From the NCBI GenBank assembly GCA_038532435.1, contig JBCBAP010000124.1, positions 1 through 5,156 on the forward strand: a DNA stretch of 5,156 bases. The letters are read 5' to 3'. The notes beneath the pieces were generated by a model. That model did no database searches and was not told the DNA's origin. It saw nothing but the letters and a program-made list of their open reading frames with translations. Below are positions 1 through 4,748 of the stretch, one piece after another (position 1 is the first letter of the stretch; every line of letters begins with the position of its first letter). The stretch comes from JBCBAP01 sp038532435 (GTDB lineage Bacteria; Pseudomonadota; Alphaproteobacteria; Rhodobacterales; Rhodobacteraceae). Position numbers and translations under genes: made by a program.

Positions 1-1271
1 CGCCCGATGGTCCGCTCGACGGCCCCGAGCCGTCCCTCGCGCAGGGCCTCCCGGGCCTCCATAACAGCGCTGATCTCGCGGTCATAGATGGATTGGAGCC
101 GCCGGATCGCGTCCTCGACCGTCGCCTCCTGGCGGGTGATGACGCCTTCGATGAACCGCCGGATGGAGAAATCCTGGCCCGTGCCGGAGGTCTTGGGGAG
201 GAAGGCGAGCGACTGGGTATAGACCCGGGCCGTGGCCTCCACATCATGGCCGGAACGATTGTCCCCGGTGAAGTGCATGCCCGCATCCGTGCCCTTCAGA
301 AGCTCCGCCTTCTCCTCACGGGTGCCGGTCAGGAAGGTCTCGAGCATGGCGCTCAAGGACCGATCCTCGAGATGCCAGAGCCGGGTCAGGAGGGCGGAGA
401 AGACCTGCTGGGCGGCCACATGGAAGAAGTTGTTCTGCCCTTCGACGGAAGGTATGAGCGCCTTCGCCATGCGGTAGGCGTCCGCGGCCTCCCCCATCTC
501 GGACCAGGGGGACCAGGGGGGCGAGCGCTCATCATCCGGGTTGAGGATCACGTCCCCACGGTCCGGATCGTAGTGCTCCCCGACGATGTCACCCACCTTG
601 TCGAAGACGATCACCAAGTCCCCGGCCCGGCGGGCTTCGCGCAGCATCCGCTTCAGGACAACGGACTTGCCGGACTGCGGTGAGCCGATGGCCACGAAGC
701 CCCTGTTGAGGGCTTTCGTGGGGATCGGCACCGTGCCGATCTGGATCCGAGAGGGGGTGGCGCGCTGCCGGACCAGGCGGGTGAGCTGGCGCTCCGAGAG
801 CAGGCGTTCACCCCGCGCGAGGAGATCCGCGGTGGCTTCCCGGCCGCGCCGGTAGGCCCCAAGGCAGACCAGAAGGCTCACGGGGATGGCGAGGACCATG
901 GAGATCGAGAAGCCCACCCAGAGGGTCTGCAGAGAGGTGTCGAGCGCGCCGCGGTGCCACGGATCGGCGGCGATGATCTGCGCGGACCAAAGCTCCGGGC
1001 CAGTGCTGGTCGTCACCTCGAACGGGACATGGCCCGCCCCCATACCCTCGGCGAGAAGGAACGATGCGCCATACCGTCCGGCTCCGAGAAGCACATGGGG
1101 AGGCACGAACAGCGCGACCCAGACCCCGGTGCCCAGGAGCACGAAGAGGAGCATGATCTTGAAGAGAAGACCGACGGATTTGGCGTTGATGAGAACGCCG
1201 AGGCGGAGGATATCGAAGCCGCGCGCGAACGCATCGGCCATCGGTGTGCGCTTCTCAATGGGCTTTCCCAT
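1..1271 (-). CDS. traD: Type IV conjugative coupling protein TraD, F-type (N-terminal 423 residues, cut by window edge)
   Basis: Inner-membrane ATPase that docks the relaxosome to the type IV secretion channel and pumps the transferred strand. The reading frame is open from the ATG at 1271 to the left edge. There are two hydrophobic segments at about residues 33-57 and 117-140, flanking a short periplasmic part, as in TraD_N proteins. A Walker A follows (GSPQSGKS, 196-203), then IVFDKVGD (221-228) and a YDPDRGDVILNPDDE block (234-248) with PPWSPW after it; this Walker A plus DxxGD/ILNP-D pattern is typical of F-type TraD rather than VirD4. An FSIRRFI motif at 368-374 corresponds to the FTIRDW region of F TraD, but the usual nearby WLFI segment is not reached; a charged helical stretch follows instead. 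An in-frame TGA one codon before the ATG fixes the start. GGGAG lies 10 nt upstream, inside the preceding 36-aa ORF, whose stop is 7 nt before this start, suggesting coupling. The relaxase traI is expected further left. Confidence 0.88.
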   Translation of the reverse strand, partial: MGKPIEKRTPMADAFARGFDILRLGVLINAKSVGLLFKIMLLFVLLGTGVWVALFVPPHVLLGAGRYGASFLLAEGMGAGHVPFEVTTSTGPELWSAQIIAADPWHRGALDTSLQTLWVGFSISMVLAIPVSLLVCLGAYRRGREATADLLARGERLLSERQLTRLVRQRATPSRIQIGTVPIPTKALNRGFVAIGSPQSGKSVVLKRMLREARRAGDLVIVFDKVGDIVGEHYDPDRGDVILNPDDERSPPWSPWSEMGEAADAYRMAKALIPSVEGQNNFFHVAAQQVFSALLTRLWHLEDRSLSAMLETFLTGTREEKAELLKGTDAGMHFTGDNRSGHDVEATARVYTQSLAFLPKTSGTGQDFSIRRFIEGVITRQEATVEDAIRRLQSIYDREISAVMEAREALREGRLGAVERTIG

Positions 1272-1278
1272 GGCTCAA

Positions 1279-1389
1279 CTACTCCCGAATGAGAGGGTCA
1301 GAGGACGTTCGTGAGAGGAGTGAGACGAGTGCTTCCGCAGCCCTCCCCTCCCCCTTCACGGCAAGGTCCAGGAGGCGGATCTCAGTCAT
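1279..1389 (-). CDS. 36-aa small ORF between the 191-aa gene and traD
   Basis: ATG at 1387-1389 lies inside the end of the 191-aa gene (8-nt overlap, ATGACTGA) in another frame, and the TAG at 1279-1281 is 7 nt from the traD ATG. The product begins MTEIRLLDLAVKGEG and ends SSDPLIRE; it looks like one or two short helices with hydrophobic residues at L6, L7, L9, V11 and then L21, V22, L24, L25, and has no membrane segment. I do not recognise a family. The frame exactly fills the otherwise odd 110-nt gap between two tightly packed genes, and its last codons carry the traD Shine-Dalgarno, so it may serve translational coupling even if the peptide itself has no role. No clear Shine-Dalgarno precedes it. 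A chance ORF of this length in GC-rich DNA cannot be excluded. Confidence 0.5.
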   Translation of the reverse strand: MTEIRLLDLAVKGEGRAAEALVSLLSRTSSDPLIRE

Positions 1390-1957
1390 AGGCACCATCA
1401 AACGTGCCCGGCGTCCGCACGTTCTGGGACCGCTGCTGCTTGCCTTCCGCGACGGCAAACGCGTCGAGGATCTGGGTCAGTTTGGTGTAGACCCGGGCCC
1501 CTTCTTCGATGGCGATCTGGTCGCGCAGGTGGCGCGCTTCGTTGCCCGACAGCCCCTCCCGCTCGAGGATGGCGCGGTAGATAAGCGTGGTTTGCGCGGC
1601 ACTGTTGGCCTGCCCCGTAGCCATTTCCGCAAGCCCTTCGATGAGCCCAAGCATGGCTTTGTGGAGCGCTTCCGAGCGGTCCACCAGCCGCCGATCCACC
1701 ACGTCCTGGACGATGGGAACGAGGTTCTCCACCAGCGCATCCAGGAGCTCATGGGCCGATCGGAAGTCCGCGAGTTGCTTCTGGTATGCGGTGGTGAGAT
1801 CGTCCGGTGTACGATCTCCAAGCAGTGTGTCGCGTTCCTTCAGCGCCTCGTAGAGCCTCTGCGGAAGGGTCCGTCCAGGAGGTAGACCAGCGACCTCCTC
1901 GGGGGTGAGGCGGACAGTCGTGCGAGTTCCTTCGCCATCTCTCAAGGGGGTCGTCAT
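1382..1957 (-). CDS. Putative relaxosome/transfer accessory protein, 191 aa, helical
   Basis: Unnamed protein in the transfer operon just ahead of traD. The N-terminus has a TRTTVRLTPEEV stretch (residues 11-22) and then a helix (about 29-43, RTLPQRLYEALKERD), which resembles a shortened ribbon-helix-helix DNA-binding start; this is a weak inference. The rest (about 50-172) is predicted almost wholly helical, with heptad-like hydrophobic spacing around LLDALVENLVPIVQDVVD (71-88) and a polar tail. No signal peptide, membrane segment or catalytic motif is visible. The start overlaps the stop of the preceding gene as ATGA, with a G-run at 1966-1971 placed 8 nt upstream as Shine-Dalgarno, so the two are probably translated in a coupled way. 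The size, position and possible DNA-binding start fit a TraM/MobC-like role at oriT, but I cannot assign it to either family. That it is a real gene is supported by its length, packing and GC-rich codon third positions. Confidence 0.75.
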   Translation of the reverse strand: MTTPLRDGEGTRTTVRLTPEEVAGLPPGRTLPQRLYEALKERDTLLGDRTPDDLTTAYQKQLADFRSAHELLDALVENLVPIVQDVVDRRLVDRSEALHKAMLGLIEGLAEMATGQANSAAQTTLIYRAILEREGLSGNEARHLRDQIAIEEGARVYTKLTQILDAFAVAEGKQQRSQNVRTPGTFDGAYD

Positions 1958-2175
1958 ACCGGTCGCCCCCCGGCTTCAGAGTGTGAAAGCGGTACTGCTC
2001 CGCGGGAACTTCGACGATGGATATCGGCGATGATCTCACCGTAGTTGGCACTGCCGAACTCGTCGTGCAAAGCAGAGATAAGAAAATAGGTCGTTGTCGT
2101 GACGCGGCGCGCAGGCGATATATCCTTTAGCCAATTAAACTGTTCGTCAGACAGACGTATAGTGACTGTAGGCAT
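1954..2175 (-). CDS. Ribbon-helix-helix DNA-binding protein, 73 aa (TraY/CopG/Arc-like)
   Basis: Small DNA-binding protein, likely a relaxosome accessory factor and/or autoregulator of the transfer operon. The N-terminal strand PTVTIRL (residues 2-8) is followed by helix A (SDEQFNWLKDI, 9-19), a basic turn (PARR) and helix B (about 26-39, TTTTYFLISALHDEF), the standard ribbon-helix-helix layout; residues about 40-73 form a polar tail. Two ATGs compete: the one at 2175 has GGAG (2184-2187) exactly 8 nt upstream, while the one at 2181 sits only 2 nt from it, so 2175 is preferred. Longer versions of this frame (to 2367) would have to read through the upstream inverted repeat and a non-ATG start and are not credible. 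It is the first gene of the operon and overlaps the next by ATGA. Its codons are noticeably more AT-rich at the 5' half than its neighbours. The family call rests on fold pattern only; TraY identity is inferred from context. Confidence 0.8.
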   Translation of the reverse strand: MPTVTIRLSDEQFNWLKDISPARRVTTTTYFLISALHDEFGSANYGEIIADIHRRSSRGAVPLSHSEAGGRPV

Positions 2176-2187
2176 TGACATGTCTCC
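2173..2187 (-). promoter_or_regulatory. Shine-Dalgarno deciding the start of the ribbon-helix-helix gene
   Basis: GGAG (2184-2187, minus strand) stands 8 nt before the ATG at 2173-2175 but only 2 nt before the alternative ATG at 2179-2181. Spacing therefore favours the downstream start, giving a protein beginning MPTVTIRL, which is also where the family's N-terminal strand begins. Confidence 0.65.
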
Positions 2188-2232
2188 AGTATGGGTCAGG
2201 TTATTATTTTGATGGACGTGAAGACGTAGCTT

Positions 2233-2261
2233 TTTACAAACCGTTTCTTCCGTTAAGCCAA
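2233..2261 (-). promoter_or_regulatory. Candidate sigma-70-type promoter for the transfer operon
   Basis: On the minus strand TTGGCT (2256-2261) and TGTAAA (2233-2238) are separated by 17 nt. Each matches 4 of 6 consensus bases. Transcription would start around 2225-2227, giving a leader of about 50 nt before the ribbon-helix-helix ATG. The -35 hexamer lies inside the first copy of a direct repeat (2255-2270), so a protein bound there would block the promoter. Consensus matching alone is weak evidence. Confidence 0.35.
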
Positions 2262-2302
2262 TAATGCCTGATGGGAAATTTCGTTGGCAAGCCAAAATGC
2301 TG
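2255..2302. repeat. Imperfect direct repeat pair AAGCCAA(T)AATGC(C)TG
   Basis: Copy one is AAGCCAATAATGCCTG at 2255-2270, copy two AAGCCAAAATGCTG at 2289-2302; they differ by two single-base gaps and start 34 bp apart. Copy one overlaps the -35 of the candidate promoter. Copy two also forms a short inverted repeat TTGGC-AA-GCCAA (2284-2295). Position just upstream of a ribbon-helix-helix gene suggests an operator or relaxosome protein site. Confidence 0.55.
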
Positions 2303-2308
2303 TTTTCA

Positions 2309-2367
2309 TTGGGGAACTCAGGCGCATTCGCGCGAGCATACCGCTGTATGCACCTGAATTCCCCCAA
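2309..2367. repeat. Long imperfect inverted repeat with competing inner hairpin (oriT-like)
   Basis: The arms are 2309-2327 and 2348-2367, separated by 20 nt. They match at 17 positions, with one single-base bulge and two C/A positions, which become G-U pairs in RNA read from the minus strand, giving a stem of 19 pairs. The interval holds an 8-bp palindrome TCGCGCGA (2328-2335) and a hairpin GCATAC-CGCT-GTATGC (2336-2351) whose right arm uses four bases of the outer arm, so the two folds exclude each other. It sits about 130 bp upstream of the first transfer-operon gene. Long inverted repeats beside relaxosome genes are typical of oriT; an RNA switch or phage-like attachment site would also be possible. 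Confidence 0.7.
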
Positions 2368-2398
2368 GATACTGACTTTCGGGAAATCGTCATCGAGA

Positions 2399-2412
2399 GC
2401 GTCGAATGATGC
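2399..2412. repeat. 14-bp palindrome, copy 1 (GCGTCGAATGATGC)
   Basis: First and most degenerate member of the GCATC-N4-GATGC family; the left half is GCGTC, the right half GATGC is exact. The next copy starts 85 bp away. Likely a protein-binding site. Confidence 0.6.
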
Positions 2413-2483
2413 TCTAGACTGAGCGGATCATGATCGGTGTTGGCCAGGATCGATGGACACGGCGCTCCGCCAAGATCCAATGA

Positions 2484-2497
2484 GCATCAAAAGATGC
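2484..2497. repeat. 14-bp palindrome, copy 2 (GCATCAAAAGATGC)
   Basis: Exact GCATC and GATGC half-sites around an AAAA centre. Starts 85 bp after copy 1 and 55 bp before copy 3. Probable operator or iteron. Confidence 0.75.
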
Positions 2498-2538
2498 CCT
2501 AGAAATTCCGGCGTATAAACAGCGCCTTAGAAGGGATA

Positions 2539-2552
2539 GCATCGCCTGATGC
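2539..2552. repeat. 14-bp palindrome, copy 3 (GCATCGCCTGATGC)
   Basis: Exact half-sites but a GCCT centre, showing that the arms rather than the spacer are constrained. A TGTGGACAG, 7 of 9 like a DnaA box, follows immediately at 2553-2561. Confidence 0.75.
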
Positions 2553-2570
2553 TGTGGACAGGTTTGGGAA

Positions 2571-2584
2571 GCATCAAATGATGC
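2571..2584. repeat. 14-bp palindrome, copy 4 (GCATCAAATGATGC)
   Basis: Exact half-sites with AAAT centre, 32 bp (about three helical turns) from copy 3, so both would lie on the same DNA face. Confidence 0.75.
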
Positions 2585-2608
2585 TTTTGGGCGGCTGTAA
2601 CCTATTGA

Positions 2609-2624
2609 TAATAAATCGTTATTA
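2609..2624. repeat. AT-rich inverted repeat TAATAA-ATCG-TTATTA
   Basis: Perfect 6-bp arms around a 4-nt centre, in the most AT-rich stretch (2602-2626) of a GC-rich window, between palindrome copies 4 and 5. Such an element beside iterons and a DnaA-box-like site can act as a duplex-unwinding element; it could also be an operator or a promoter core. Confidence 0.55.
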
Positions 2625-2630
2625 GAGACA

Positions 2631-2644
2631 GCATCAAACGATGC
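2631..2644. repeat. 14-bp palindrome, copy 5 (GCATCAAACGATGC)
   Basis: Exact half-sites with AAAC centre, 60 bp from copy 4 and just past the AT-rich inverted repeat. Last visible member; none is seen to the right of 2650. Confidence 0.75.
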
Positions 2645-2884
2645 AAATGGACGTCCCGAACACTTTTCTGACGTTATTTCAGATACTTAACACCTCCATC
2701 TTGTGTGCCGATTTCTTCTTCGGGGCCCTGCCGAGCCTCGCGAGGTGGGGAACAGGGTCTATCGGGTGGCGGTGTCGCCGCCTGCCTGCCCTGGAGATCG
2801 CCGAGGGTCTATCCGCCCCCGGCGGGGCGGGACGGCAAGTAAAACCGCCGATTACGGGAGCCGGAGGAGTTCGAGGAAAACGGG

Positions 2885-3063
2885 CGTGCGACGGCCTGTG
2901 CGAGGCGGCGTGCAGCGATCCGTGCAACGGCGCGTGCGCGATGCCGTGCAGTTGTCCGTGCAGGACGACGTGCAGCGCCGCGTGCACGTTCCTGTGCAGT
3001 CGCTCATGCACCCGGACGTGCACCGACCTGTGCAGCGGTCGTGCACAGCAGCGTGCTAGAAGT
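2885..3063. repeat. Tandem 12-bp array with CGTGCA core, 15 cores
   Basis: GTGC begins at 2886, 2898, 2910, 2922, 2934, 2946, 2958, 2970, 2982, 2994, 3006 (ATGC), 3018 and 3030, thirteen cores at an exact 12-bp period, then at 3041 (11-bp step) and 3053. The core is usually preceded by C and followed by A, giving CGTGCA; the other six bases vary freely. Weaker echoes at 3077 and 3113 keep the shifted 12-bp register. After the one-base slip the DNA motif continues although any reading frame would be broken, so the constraint appears to act on DNA rather than protein. Fixed short cores with variable spacers are typical of arrays bound by a DNA-binding protein, for example iterons or plasmid centromeres. 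Long open frames across it arise because the array has almost no TA steps. Confidence 0.85.
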
Positions 3064-3208
3064 GCTGCTCCGGTTTGTGCGAAGCGTCTTCCGCCACTCA
3101 CAGCAAAGAAGCGTGCGTGGTGAAGAAAAGTTAACGCGCAGTCCGCTGTGGGGAGAGCCCCGCTCTACGTAGGTCACGCACGTGTGTGGCCCCGTGCGGA
3201 CCGAACAC

Positions 3209-3236
3209 AAAAAAGCGCCCCCGGTGTGGGGACGCT
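3209..3236 (-). terminator. Rho-independent terminator of the DUF2493 gene
   Basis: On the minus strand AGCGTCCCC (3228-3236), loop ACACC and GGGGGCGCT (3214-3222) form a 9-bp stem with one G-U pair, directly followed by six T (3209-3214 region). It lies 22 nt past the stop at 3259 and separates this gene from the array. Confidence 0.9.
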
Positions 3237-3258
3237 CGCTTGGGTCTAGGTGTTGGCG

Positions 3259-4182
3259 TCAGGCGTAAGCGCGCTCTTTCTTCTTCACGGTCCCCTTCTT
3301 CTCGCGGCTCGTGTTCTCGAAGACCTTGGCGCGAATGCCCTTGGCCTCTGCGATCTCGGCCATGTGCTTGACGGACCCGCCGGAGCCAAACGCCAGCACA
3401 CCGATGGGGTTGAGGTTGAGCATGTCTTCGTTTGCGCGGAAGGGCGCGGCTCGCCCGTGTGCGTTGAACTGGGTCTGGTAGCGGATGACGTGAACGCCCC
3501 GCTGCCCGGCCCAGGATGCGGCTGTGGCTTCGGCCCCCTTCGCCTGCTTGATCGCGATCAGCATGTCCGGGTGCCGCTCCCGCACCTTGTCGAGGGTGTC
3601 GAACACGGTTTGCACATCGGTCCAGTCCGCATCGCCTGCCACGATGACGCGGGGGCCTTCGGGGAGCTTGCGCGCGTCGGCTTGTGCCTTGGCCTGATCT
3701 TCTAGGAATGCCTTTGCCTCATAGATCGCTCCCGCCTCTTTCGCGGCTCTGGTGATCCGCCCAGCACTTGCCGGAACGAAGCGCTTCCCGATGTGCCGCT
3801 CGTATCCGCGCCCGGCTTCCTCGGCCATGACGGCGAATGCGTCGATCCGATCTTGCAGCGTCTCAAGCTGGCGCTGGCTGCGCTCAATCTCGATCTCGGT
3901 GACTTCGCTGCCGTCGCGGGCATAGACGAGCGCGCGGAGCTTCTGGGTTTCCTTGTCGAGCTGCGTCTCCAGGACCTTCTTGCGACGGTCGAACACGGTG
4001 GCGAGTGCATGGGCGATCGGTTCCGCGTCGGCTTCAAGTCCGGTGCCGCTCAACTGCTCAAGCACCGCATCCATCGCGGAACGAATGGCAAGCGTTTCGA
4101 TCTCTTCGGCGCTCGGGACGGGCAGATCCTCCGGGCCGTTTTCGGTGAGGCCAAAGAGTTCGATTGCATCATAGGGGGTCAT
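3259..4182 (-). CDS. DUF2493 (SLOG-type Rossmann) protein with N-terminal helical region, 307 aa
   Basis: Plasmid-type protein of unknown role; SLOG domains are thought to bind nucleotide-derived ligands. Residues about 1-170 are helical, with a charged coiled-coil-like part around 62-125. The C-terminal domain starts at RVIVAGDADWTD (178-189) and continues with DTLDKVRERHPDM (195-207), AKGAEATAASWA (214-225), the AAPFRANEDMLN block (245-256) and GVLAFGSGGSVKHMAEIAEAKG (261-282), in the usual order for the family; length is also typical. Oddly, where relatives I remember have HGG before the (S/P)KGAE motif, this one reads AIK-QAKGAE, lacking the glycine pair. The tail is strongly basic (KKGTVKKKER). 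The ATG at 4182 has AAAGGA (4191-4196) 8 nt upstream and is preferred over an in-frame GTG at 4200. It is monocistronic, with its own terminator. If oriT lies to its left it is a leading-region gene. Confidence 0.82.
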   Translation of the reverse strand: MTPYDAIELFGLTENGPEDLPVPSAEEIETLAIRSAMDAVLEQLSGTGLEADAEPIAHALATVFDRRKKVLETQLDKETQKLRALVYARDGSEVTEIEIERSQRQLETLQDRIDAFAVMAEEAGRGYERHIGKRFVPASAGRITRAAKEAGAIYEAKAFLEDQAKAQADARKLPEGPRVIVAGDADWTDVQTVFDTLDKVRERHPDMLIAIKQAKGAEATAASWAGQRGVHVIRYQTQFNAHGRAAPFRANEDMLNLNPIGVLAFGSGGSVKHMAEIAEAKGIRAKVFENTSREKKGTVKKKERAYA

Positions 4183-4190
4183 GGTTCGTG

Positions 4191-4196
4191 TCCTTT
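4191..4196 (-). promoter_or_regulatory. Shine-Dalgarno AAAGGA of the DUF2493 gene
   Basis: AAAGGA on the minus strand, 8 nt before the ATG at 4180-4182. It decides against the in-frame GTG at 4198-4200, which lies upstream of and next to it and has no Shine-Dalgarno of its own. Confidence 0.75.
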
Positions 4197-4386
4197 CCAC
4201 TCGTGCCCTCTTTCAAAATGGGGGGCTGGGTTTGAGGTGAGATGCGACCCCGGAGGGGGCGTCTCTCTCATCAAAGCCTGCCCCTCGGCGAGAGCGGGAG
4301 GGGGCCCGCGCAGGGGTCGGCCGCGGGGCTCACGAGGGCGCTCGCGGGACCGGACCCGCGCGCAGGATTTTTTTCTCGGGCTATGC

Positions 4387-4429
4387 CGTCGATGCACGCT
4401 CGACGCATGCGGAACTGGCACTCCGGTTC
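4387..4429. repeat. Two adjacent hairpins between the T and A tracts
   Basis: CGTCGA (4387-4392) pairs with TCGACG (4400-4405) around a 7-nt loop; then GAACTGG (4412-4418) pairs with CCGGTTC (4423-4429) around CACT, with one G-U. The pair is framed by the T7 tract at 4368 and the A6 tract at 4445. Confidence 0.45.
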
Positions 4430-4501
4430 ACCATGTCCGACCTCGCCGAAAAAATCTGAGCACGGGGAGGACCCACCCCTCGTGAGACCCGTGGACGACG
4501 A

Positions 4502-4573
4502 CGGCCGCAGGCCGGCGCTTGCCCTTGCGTGGGGAGGGCTGGCCCTCCTCTCGCGTCCCCCCTATGGGGACGC
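4502..4573. repeat. Three consecutive perfect or near-perfect hairpins
   Basis: CGGCC-GCA-GGCCG (4502-4514), then GGGGAGGG-CTGG-CCCTCCTC (4531-4550, one G-T pair), then GCGTCCCC-CCTAT-GGGGACGC (4553-4573). None is followed by a T-run on either strand, so they are not ordinary terminators. GCA is a GNA-type triloop, known to make unusually stable DNA hairpins. Confidence 0.6.
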
Positions 4574-4748
4574 CAAACAGGATCGCGCAGAGGCGCGACG
4601 GACGCGCAGCGGACGTGAGGCATAGTGCTGACACACACTCGATGCGTAACCGCTATTCGGGATCCCGCCCTGGCCAAGGGATCGTGACACGCATGTGCGG
4701 AGACGCCCTTGCGGCTTCGGTCGGAGCGGAGCGGAGACTAGAGCCCGG

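Larger units (their letters stand above)
2176..3208. other. Gene-free 1-kb cis-acting region: candidate oriT, oriV or partition site
   Basis: No credible gene lies between the ribbon-helix-helix start and the DUF2493 terminator. Reading away from the operon it holds a candidate promoter and direct repeat, the long inverted repeat, five 14-bp palindromes around an AT-rich inverted repeat, about 240 bp of GC-rich sequence without clear structure (2645-2884), and the 12-bp tandem array. After the array come a degenerate tail and small hairpins such as AGAGC-CCC-GCTCT and the 8-bp palindrome CTACGTAG (3165-3172). The location beside relaxosome-type genes favours oriT; iteron-like palindromes with an AT-rich element favour oriV; the tandem array resembles plasmid centromeres. 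No nic sequence could be identified by eye. Confidence 0.5.

Noticed and set aside
93..683. Plus-strand 196-codon open frame
   Set aside because: It lies entirely antisense to traD, whose motifs and membrane segments are clear; composition is Gly/Pro/Arg-rich and no ribosome site is seen.
1244..1885. Plus-strand 213-codon open frame opposite the 191-aa gene
   Set aside because: Antisense shadow produced by GC-rich wobble positions; the minus frame has coupled starts and consistent operon packing.
2176..2367. N-terminal extension of the ribbon-helix-helix protein
   Set aside because: It would start at a non-ATG codon inside the long inverted repeat, and the extension is not part of the fold; the ATG at 2175 has a well-placed Shine-Dalgarno.
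2885..3063. CRISPR array
   Set aside because: Unit length of 12 bp with a 5-6 bp core is far below CRISPR repeat-spacer dimensions.
2679..3101. Minus-strand open frame with His every fourth residue
   Set aside because: A shadow of the same array in another frame, with a GTG start and low-complexity composition.
2641..3123. Plus-strand open frame of 160 codons with Cys every fourth residue across the 12-bp array
   Set aside because: The start lies inside palindrome copy 5 without a good Shine-Dalgarno, the first half is not protein-like, and the Cys period stops at the one-base slip while the DNA motif continues. Several frames on both strands are open here because TA steps are rare.
3209..3236. 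GGTGTGG here as an F-type nic site
   Set aside because: The seven-base match to the F nic region lies in the loop of a well-formed terminator directly after a gene; too short to support nic.
4341..4374. Plus-strand rho-independent terminator (CGCGGG-ACCGGA-CCCGCG followed by T7)
   Set aside because: Seven bases separate the stem from the T-run, the stem cannot be extended without mismatch, and there is no plus-strand gene to end.
4412..4429. T-arm-like hairpin suggesting a tRNA
   Set aside because: No acceptor, D or anticodon arms can be laid out around it and the loop CACT is not a T-loop.
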